Shown: one piece after another, positions 58,264-64,000 of the stretch
Numbering within the stretch: position 1 is the first letter of the stretch
How the letters are laid out: every line of letters starts with the position of its first letter
Assembly: GCF_003602095.1 (NCBI RefSeq)
Contig: NZ_RAHH01000005.1
Location: forward strand, 1-64,000
Source: Rahnella woolbedingensis
GTDB taxonomy: Bacteria; Pseudomonadota; Gammaproteobacteria; Enterobacterales; Enterobacteriaceae
Direction: 5' to 3'
DNA: 64,000 nt
Notes under the pieces: model-generated
Database searches by the model: none
Seen by the model: the letters and a program-made list of their open reading frames with translations, nothing else
Told to the model about the DNA's origin: nothing
Program-made: the position numbers and the translations under genes

Positions 58264-58303
58264 GAGATGCCAGAACATTTCTGGAAGCGACAGGAGTAAA
58301 GCC

Positions 58304-58636
58304 ATGAGTACCATGACCTATCTGGGATACGCAGCCAGGATAGAATATAGCGATGAGGATCAGTGTCTGGTCGGACATATCGCCGGTATTCAGGACGTAA
58401 TAGGTTTTCATGCGGATAACGTCACAGATCTCAGAACCGTTTTTGAAGAAGCAGTTGATGATTACCTCAGTTATTGCGCTGAGCAAGGGAGAGCGCCCCA
58501 GCGACCGGCAAGCGGTAAAATCAGCCTGCGCATTCAGCCTGAAGTCCATGCAGCAATTAACGTTGCAGCAGAAATATCTGGTAAAAGCGTGAATCAGTGG
58601 ATTAACGATATGTTGATTCAGGCTGTTCACAATTAG
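58304..58636 (+). CDS. hicB: HicB-family antitoxin
   Basis: 110 residues. The N-terminal half has the partial RNase H-like fold (YLGYAARIEYSDEDQCLVGHI and VTDLRTVFEEAVDDYL). The C-terminal part, SLRIQPEVHAAINVAAEISGKSVNQWINDM, is a ribbon-helix-helix DNA-binding domain. AGGAG lies 7 bases before ATG 58304. Antitoxin and repressor of hicA. Confidence 0.88.
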   Translation: MSTMTYLGYAARIEYSDEDQCLVGHIAGIQDVIGFHADNVTDLRTVFEEAVDDYLSYCAEQGRAPQRPASGKISLRIQPEVHAAINVAAEISGKSVNQWINDMLIQAVHN

Positions 58637-58782
58637 CGAGCGTACACCCTTATTGTATTTTCCGCCGTCGACGGTTCGAAAATCTCACCGGCTGCCAGCG
58701 CCTGTCTCAGCAGTTCACGTAATTCATCTGCGCGCTTATCAGAATGGCACGCAAAATGGCGGCGATTACGATATTCCTTCAT
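58633..58782 (-). CDS. short hypothetical protein, 49 residues
   Basis: A frame from ATG 58782 to TAA at 58633 encodes a basic peptide (EYRNRRHFACHSDKRADEL; ending ENTIRVYAR). It overlaps the hicB stop by 4 bases in convergent orientation. There is no good ribosome binding site, and a stop lies close upstream. It could be the remnant of a longer gene. Confidence 0.35.
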   Translation of the reverse strand: MKEYRNRRHFACHSDKRADELRELLRQALAAGEIFEPSTAENTIRVYAR

Positions 58783-58863
58783 TGACGCTAAAAACGGAAA
58801 TCACACCGGAGATAAACGGGTTTTCGGCGCATGTGAAATAATACGTTAAAAAGATTTCATGCA

Positions 58864-58904
58864 TAAAAAAACGCCAGTGGATCTTGCGATCACACTGGCG
58901 TTTT
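58864..58904. terminator. bidirectional terminator after guaA
   Basis: AACGCCAGTG and CACTGGCGTT form a 10-bp stem with T runs on both strands. Confidence 0.8.
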
Positions 58905-58935
58905 ATGGGGTTCAGGCTTCAGCTTTCGCTAAATC

Positions 58936-60513
58936 TTATTCCCACTCAATCGTCGCCGGTGGCTTACCGGAGATGTCATACACCACGCGGGAAATGCCGT
59001 TGACTTCGTTGATGATGCGGTTGGAGCAACGGCCAAGGAAATCGTACGGCAGATGCGCCCAGTGTGCAGTCATAAAGTCGATGGTTTCTACTGCGCGCAG
59101 GGAAACCACCCAGTCGTATTTACGGCCATCGCCCATCACGCCTACGGAACGCACTGGCAGGAAGACGGTAAACGCCTGGCTGACTTTGTTGTACAGGTCG
59201 GCTTTATGCAGTTCTTCGATGAAGATCGCATCGGCGCGACGCAACAGGTCACAGTATTCTTTCTTCACTTCGCCCAGCACGCGAACGCCTAAACCTGGAC
59301 CCGGGAACGGGTGACGGTAAAGCATGTCGTATGGCAGGCCGAGTTCCAGACCGATTTTACGCACTTCGTCTTTGAACAGCTCTTTCAGCGGTTCAACCAG
59401 ACCCAGTTTCATTTCTTTCGGTAGACCGCCCACGTTGTGGTGTGATTTGATCACGTGCGCTTTGCCGGTAGCAGAGGCCGCAGATTCGATCACGTCTGGG
59501 TAGATGGTGCCCTGCGCCAGCCATTTCACCGCATCTTGCTTACAGGCTTCTTCATCGAAGACTTCAACGAAGACACGGCCAATGATTTTACGTTTAGCTT
59601 CCGGCTCATCCACACCGGCCAGCGCAGACAGGAAACGCTCTTCGGCAGCGACGTGAACGATGTTCAGACCGAAACGGTCACCGAACATTTCCAGAACCTG
59701 ATCCGCTTCATTCAGACGCAGCAGGCCGTTGTCCACAAATACGCAGGTCAGACGATCGCCGATGGCGCGGTGCAGCAGCATGGCGGTCACGGAGGAGTCA
59801 ACGCCACCGGACAGGCCAAGGATTACGTGGTCATCGCCAATCTGCACACGCAGACGCTCAACGGCGTCTTCGATGATTTTCGCTGGCGTCCACAGTGCTT
59901 CGCACTCGCAGATGTCCATGATGAAACGCTCAAGCATGCGCAGGCCCTGACGGGTATGCGTCACTTCCGGGTGGAACTGCACACCGTAAAAGCGTTTTTC
60001 TTCGTTGGCAATAATGGCAAACGGGCAAGTCTCGGTGCTGGCTACGGTCACGAAATCGGACGGGATAGCCGTTACTTTATCGCCGTGGCTCATCCAGACG
60101 TCGAGCAGCGGTTTGTTGTTCTCGCTCAGGGCGTCCTGAATGTCGCGGATTAACGCGCTTTCAGTCTGAATTTCAACCTGCGCATAACCAAATTCGCGCT
60201 CGTTAGAACCTTCAACATGGCCGCCTAACTGCATCGCCATGGTCTGCATGCCATAGCAAACGCCAAGAACCGGCACACCGGCTTCGAAGACGTAATCAGG
60301 GGCGCGCGGGCTGTCATGCTCGGTAGTACTTTCCGGGCCGCCGGACAGGATAATCCCGTTCGGATTGAATTCGCGGATTTGGGCTTCGGTTACGTCCCAG
60401 GCCCAGAGTTCGCAATAGACGCCAAGTTCACGCACGCGGCGCGCAACAAGTTGGGTGTACTGGGAGCCGAAATCGAGGATCAGGATACGGTGCTTGTGAA
60501 TATTTTCGCTCAT
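58936..60513 (-). CDS. guaA: GMP synthase GuaA
   Basis: Glutamine-hydrolysing amination of XMP to GMP. The 525-residue protein has the class I glutamine amidotransferase domain with nucleophile Cys in VLGVCYGMQ (near 86), the PP-loop SGGVDSSV (near 235) and the C-terminal dimerisation domain with [11 protein letters not shown]. The start at 60513 gives the E. coli N-terminus. It is downstream of guaB in the guaBA operon. The gene end looks intact with no int beside it. Confidence 0.97.
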   Translation of the reverse strand: MSENIHKHRILILDFGSQYTQLVARRVRELGVYCELWAWDVTEAQIREFNPNGIILSGGPESTTEHDSPRAPDYVFEAGVPVLGVCYGMQTMAMQLGGHVEGSNEREFGYAQVEIQTESALIRDIQDALSENNKPLLDVWMSHGDKVTAIPSDFVTVASTETCPFAIIANEEKRFYGVQFHPEVTHTRQGLRMLERFIMDICECEALWTPAKIIEDAVERLRVQIGDDHVILGLSGGVDSSVTAMLLHRAIGDRLTCVFVDNGLLRLNEADQVLEMFGDRFGLNIVHVAAEERFLSALAGVDEPEAKRKIIGRVFVEVFDEEACKQDAVKWLAQGTIYPDVIESAASATGKAHVIKSHHNVGGLPKEMKLGLVEPLKELFKDEVRKIGLELGLPYDMLYRHPFPGPGLGVRVLGEVKKEYCDLLRRADAIFIEELHKADLYNKVSQAFTVFLPVRSVGVMGDGRKYDWVVSLRAVETIDFMTAHWAHLPYDFLGRCSNRIINEVNGISRVVYDISGKPPATIEWE

Positions 60514-60617
60514 GAGGGGGCGTTTTCCAGAAAGCAATAAAAGCGTTAAAACAACAGGTTAAATTTTCTAACAATCTTAAAAGCAGACAGCGAGCCTTTA
60601 GCTCGCTGTCTTTAGGG

Positions 60618-62084
60618 TCAGGATCCCATGCGGTAGTTCGGTGACTCTTTGGTAATCGTCACGTCATGCACGTGGCTTTCCTGGATCCCTGCACCGCTGA
60701 TGCGGACAAACTCAGCCTTGGTGCGCAGGTCGTCGATGGTAGCACAACCGGTCAGCCCCATACAGGAGCGCAGACCCCCCATTTGCTGATGGATGATCTC
60801 CTTCAGACGGCCTTTGTACGCCACGCGACCTTCGATACCTTCCGGTACCAGTTTGTCAGCGGCGTTATCCGTCTGGAAGTAACGGTCAGAAGACCCTTTG
60901 GACATCGCGCCCAGAGAACCCATACCGCGGTAGGATTTGTACGAACGGCCCTGGAACAGTTCGATTTCGCCCGGAGATTCTTCAGTGCCCGCCAGCATTC
61001 CGCCGACCATCACGCAGCTTGCGCCAGCAGCGATAGCTTTTGCGATGTCGCCGGAGAAGCGGATACCGCCGTCAGCGATAACCGGAATACCGGTGCCTTC
61101 CAGCGCTTCAACCGCGTCAGAAACGGCGGTAATTTGCGGAACACCAACGCCGGTCACGATACGGGTTGTACAAATTGAGCCGGGGCCGATACCGACTTTC
61201 ACTGCGCTCACACCTGCTTTCGCCAGTGCCAGAGCACCTGCGCCAGTCGCGACGTTACCGCCAATGATTTGCAGATCCGGGTATTTAGCGCGGGTAGCGC
61301 GGATACGTTCCAGAACGCCTTCGGAGTGGCCGTGTGAGGAGTCAATCAGCAGAACGTCTACACCAGCAGCAACCAGTGCATCGATACGTTCTTCGTTGCC
61401 CGCACCTGCGCCAACCGCAGCACCGACGCGCAGGCTGCCCTGCTCATCTTTACAGGCGTTTGGTTTACGTTCGGCTTTCTGGAAGTCTTTAACGGTGATC
61501 ATACCGAGAAGATGGAAGTGCGCGTCAACAACCAGCGCTTTTTCTACGCGTTTTTCGTGCATTTTTTGCAGTACGACTTCGCGGGCTTCGCCTTCTTTGA
61601 CGGTGACCAGGCGCTCTTTCGGCGTCATGACCGCAGTCACAGGCTGTTCCAGATCGGTCACGAAGCGCACGTCACGACCGGTAATGATACCGACCAGTTC
61701 GTTGCCTTCAGTCACCACCGGGTAACCGGCAAAACCGTTAATTTCGGTGAGTTCTTTAACCTGACGCAGAGTGGTCGCAGGTGTGACCGTTTTCGGGTCA
61801 GCAACAACACCGCTTTCATGCTTTTTCACGCGACGGACTTCATCCGCCTGACGCTCAATAGACATGTTCTTGTGGATGAATCCGAGGCCGCCTTCCTGCG
61901 CCAGAGCAATCGCCAGATTCGCTTCAGTCACGGTATCCATAGCTGCGGACAGCATAGGGATATTCAGACGGATTTTAGCGGTCAGTTGAGTACCGAGGTC
62001 GGCAGTGTTGGGCAGAACTGTGGAGTGGGCTGGAACAAGGAGAACGTCGTCGAACGTTAGTGCTTCTTTTGCGATACGTAGCAT
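60618..62084 (-). CDS. guaB: IMP dehydrogenase GuaB
   Basis: NAD-dependent oxidation of IMP to XMP. From ATG 62084 the protein has 488 residues, equal to E. coli GuaB; the frame is open to 62252 but the family starts [20 protein letters not shown] pair spans about 93-205. The catalytic loop is [15 protein letters not shown] with the active Cys (near 305). It is divergent from xseA. Confidence 0.97.
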   Translation of the reverse strand: MLRIAKEALTFDDVLLVPAHSTVLPNTADLGTQLTAKIRLNIPMLSAAMDTVTEANLAIALAQEGGLGFIHKNMSIERQADEVRRVKKHESGVVADPKTVTPATTLRQVKELTEINGFAGYPVVTEGNELVGIITGRDVRFVTDLEQPVTAVMTPKERLVTVKEGEAREVVLQKMHEKRVEKALVVDAHFHLLGMITVKDFQKAERKPNACKDEQGSLRVGAAVGAGAGNEERIDALVAAGVDVLLIDSSHGHSEGVLERIRATRAKYPDLQIIGGNVATGAGALALAKAGVSAVKVGIGPGSICTTRIVTGVGVPQITAVSDAVEALEGTGIPVIADGGIRFSGDIAKAIAAGASCVMVGGMLAGTEESPGEIELFQGRSYKSYRGMGSLGAMSKGSSDRYFQTDNAADKLVPEGIEGRVAYKGRLKEIIHQQMGGLRSCMGLTGCATIDDLRTKAEFVRISGAGIQESHVHDVTITKESPNYRMGS

Positions 62085-62252
62085 GGGCAATATCTCACCA
62101 AGGTGGATGCGGAAAAGATAAAATATTGCAGCGGGAGTATACAGGTGAGTAGGCATTCCGACCAGAACTATTTCAAAAACTTCTTGATTACCATTCTCTG
62201 GCATGTAGTATCGACCGATTAAGTCTCTGTTTTTGAATTTGATCTGGATCAC

Positions 62253-63626
62253 ATGTCGATACCTTCTTCGCCTCCAATTTTTACCGTAAGCCGCCTGAAT
62301 CAGACGGTCAGACAGTTGCTGGAAAACGAAATGGGTCAGGTCTGGCTCTCCGGCGAGATTTCAAATTTCTCCCAGCCGTCTTCCGGTCACTGGTATTTCA
62401 CCCTCAAAGATGACCGCGCGCAGGTCAAATGTGCGATGTTCCGCAACACCAATCGCCGCACGACTTTCCGTCCGCAAAACGGTCAGCAGGTGTTGGTTCG
62501 CGCGACCATTACTTTGTATGAACCGCGTGGCGATTATCAGCTGATTGCCGAAAGCATGCAGGAAGCCGGTGACGGCCTGTTGCAGCAAAAATTCGATTTA
62601 CTCAAACAACAACTGGCCGCCGAAGGTCTGTTTGATGCTCAGTTCAAACAGCCACTGCCCTCACCTGCTAAATGCGTCGGCGTGATCACCTCCGCCAGCG
62701 GCGCTGCGCTGCATGACGTCTTAAATGTCTTAAAACGTCGCGACCCGTCGTTACCCGTCATTATCTATCCAACCTCCGTTCAGGGCGTGGATGCACCGGC
62801 GCAAATTGTCCGTGCCATCCAACTGGCAAATACCCGTGAAGAAGTGGATGTGTTGATTGTCGGGCGCGGTGGCGGTTCGCTGGAAGATTTGTGGAGTTTT
62901 AATGATGAGCGTGTGGCGCGGGCAATTTTTGCCAGCCGCATTCCTGTTGTCAGCGCCGTCGGCCACGAAACCGATGTCACCATTGCCGATTTTGTTGCGG
63001 ATTTGCGTGCGCCAACGCCTTCCGCCGCCGCAGAACTCATCAGCCGCAATCAGCTTGAACTGCTGCGCCAGATCCAGTCGCAGCAACAGCGCCTTGAGAT
63101 GGCGATGGATTATTACCTCGCGCAGCTGACTCAGCGCTTCACGCGTCTGAATCATCGCCTGCAACAGCAACATCCGCATTTACGACTGGCACGCCAGCAA
63201 ACGGCGCTGTTCAAATTGCGTCGTCGGCTGGATGAAGCGATGCAAAACCATTTGCGCCAGATGCTGCGCCGTACCGACCGTTTACAGCAACGCCTGACGC
63301 AACAGCAGCCGCAACCGCGTATTCACCGCGCCCAGCAGCGGGTTCAGCAGTTGCAATACCGGCTGCAACAGGCGATGTCATCACAGCTGACCGAAAGCCG
63401 TCAGCGTTTTGGTACCGCCTGCACACAGCTTGAGAGCGTCAGCCCGCTGGCGACTCTCGCCCGTGGTTACAGCGTGACGACGACACCGCAGGGCGCATTG
63501 CTGAAGAAAACGACGCAGACTAAAGCGGGCGAAACGCTGAAAACACGTCTGGCCGATGGCTGGATTGAAAGTGAAGTGAAATCGGTTGTCGTTGAGAAGA
63601 AAGCGCGGAAACGTGCGGTTAAATAA
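62253..63626 (+). CDS. xseA: exodeoxyribonuclease VII large subunit XseA
   Basis: 457-residue catalytic subunit of the single-strand exonuclease. An N-terminal OB-fold (about 8-105, [19 protein letters not shown]) is followed by the catalytic domain with [17 protein letters not shown] and [13 protein letters not shown], and a glutamine-rich coiled-coil region (about 265-400). It is divergent from guaB, as in E. coli. Confidence 0.95.
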   Translation: MSIPSSPPIFTVSRLNQTVRQLLENEMGQVWLSGEISNFSQPSSGHWYFTLKDDRAQVKCAMFRNTNRRTTFRPQNGQQVLVRATITLYEPRGDYQLIAESMQEAGDGLLQQKFDLLKQQLAAEGLFDAQFKQPLPSPAKCVGVITSASGAALHDVLNVLKRRDPSLPVIIYPTSVQGVDAPAQIVRAIQLANTREEVDVLIVGRGGGSLEDLWSFNDERVARAIFASRIPVVSAVGHETDVTIADFVADLRAPTPSAAAELISRNQLELLRQIQSQQQRLEMAMDYYLAQLTQRFTRLNHRLQQQHPHLRLARQQTALFKLRRRLDEAMQNHLRQMLRRTDRLQQRLTQQQPQPRIHRAQQRVQQLQYRLQQAMSSQLTESRQRFGTACTQLESVSPLATLARGYSVTTTPQGALLKKTTQTKAGETLKTRLADGWIESEVKSVVVEKKARKRAVK

Positions 63627-63650
63627 GCTTTGGGTTTAACCCCCTCCCTG

Positions 63651-63672
63651 CCTCCCCCTTCGCAGGGGGAGG
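63651..63672. repeat. palindromic repeat element, copy 2
   Basis: CCTCCCCC, TTCGCA, GGGGGAGG. It shares the core and the preceding AACCCC with the copy at 17436-17466. It lies between the convergent xseA and GH31 genes. Confidence 0.6.
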
Positions 63673-63684
63673 TGATTGAAATAA

Positions 63685-64000
63685 TTAAAGATTATAGCTG
63701 TTTGTTCTCACGCCATTCACCCAGACTTCGCGCGCTTCACCTTGCGGCAGCACGATGCTCAGCGCGTTCCAGCCCGGTTTGAAATCCCCGCGCTGCGTCA
63801 GCGTGATGTTGATTCGCTGATCGTCACTCGAGATATCCCAGTTCAGCCACAGTGCATGATTCTGGTCCCAGCGATGGCTTTCGCCGTCGTCCTCAAACAA
63901 CATGCCTGACGATTTAGCCTGACCTGGTGCCGGATATACGTGCAATTCACGTAATGTATCTTTGCTGGCATCAACATGCGCCAGACGGCAGGATTGCGGC
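63685..64000 (-). CDS. C-terminal part of a GH31-type glycosidase
   Basis: The frame runs off the right edge of the window, so only about the last 104 residues are seen. The segment ELHVYPAPGQAKSSGMLFEDDGESH and the end NALSIVLPQGEAREVWVNG resemble the C-terminal beta-sandwich (DUF5110-like) of alpha-glucosidases of family 31. The catalytic domain is outside the window, so specificity is unknown. Confidence 0.65.
   Translation of the reverse strand, partial: PQSCRLAHVDASKDTLRELHVYPAPGQAKSSGMLFEDDGESHRWDQNHALWLNWDISSDDQRINITLTQRGDFKPGWNALSIVLPQGEAREVWVNGVRTNSYNL

Noticed and set aside
58936-60513. guaA as the island attachment site
   Set aside because: guaA 3' ends are known integration sites, but the integrase lies at 56.3 kb beside the TPP aptamer copy, guaA ends normally with its own terminator, and no duplicate of its 3' end was seen.

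Overview
The window reads as the chromosome of an enterobacterium. Gene order and protein similarity to E. coli are high: cysPTWA, yfeX-yfeY-yfeZ-ypeA-amiA-hemF, maeB-talA-tktB, yegD-mdtD-baeSR-yegP-trhP-yegS and guaBA-xseA. The accessory sugar clusters and overall style fit the Rahnella/Serratia side of the Enterobacterales, but the genus is inference. I saw no rRNA, tRNA or CRISPR array.

Layout. 0.5-4.3 kb: sulfate/thiosulfate ABC transporter (minus strand). 4.5-11.6 kb: YfeX peroxidase, YfeY lipoprotein, YfeZ, an OB-fold stress protein, YpeA, AmiA amidase, HemF, a YaiI-like protein and a nucleoside hydrolase. 11.7-17.4 kb: malic enzyme, transaldolase A, transketolase. 17.6-27.2 kb: the yegD-to-yegS block, in which the RND pump genes mdtABC are absent and an aldo/keto reductase sits in their place. 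27.4-33.8 kb: a sugar-acid island (GPH transporter, DlgD-like reductase, RspA dehydratase, RspB dehydrogenase, MFS carrier). Its two transcription units share an identical operator. The matching GntR repressor RspR lies at 38.5 kb, beyond a beta-L-arabinofuranosidase/transporter/AraC cluster (33.9-38.4 kb). 39.2-41.2 kb: small and poorly conserved genes. 41.2-42.9 kb: thiMD with a TPP riboswitch.

42.84-56.45 kb: a 13.6 kb mobile island. It carries a tyrosine integrase, a DarT-type ADP-ribosyltransferase with its NADAR antitoxin, lambda-like capsid proteins E and D without packaging genes, an operon of unrecognised small genes including a winged-helix protein and an RHH-like protein, iteron-like repeats, a serine resolvase and two HEPN-motif proteins. 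The most striking feature is how it is inserted. Both ends carry TPP-riboswitch aptamer sequence in the same orientation, as an imperfect direct repeat of 12 + 13 bp. The simplest reading is that the island integrated into the TPP riboswitch of thiMD, supplies a replacement 5' aptamer half so thiM stays regulated, and now has its integrase gene downstream of the original thi promoter and aptamer half. A third, inverted, partial aptamer copy lies just inside the left end.

56.6-64 kb: GNAT acetyltransferase, DUF3313-like lipoprotein, hicAB toxin-antitoxin, guaA, guaB, xseA, and the 3' end of a GH31 glycosidase that runs off the window. Starts were moved from the longest open frame wherever a ribosome binding site or family length argued for it. 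All similarities are from memory and reading, not from searches.
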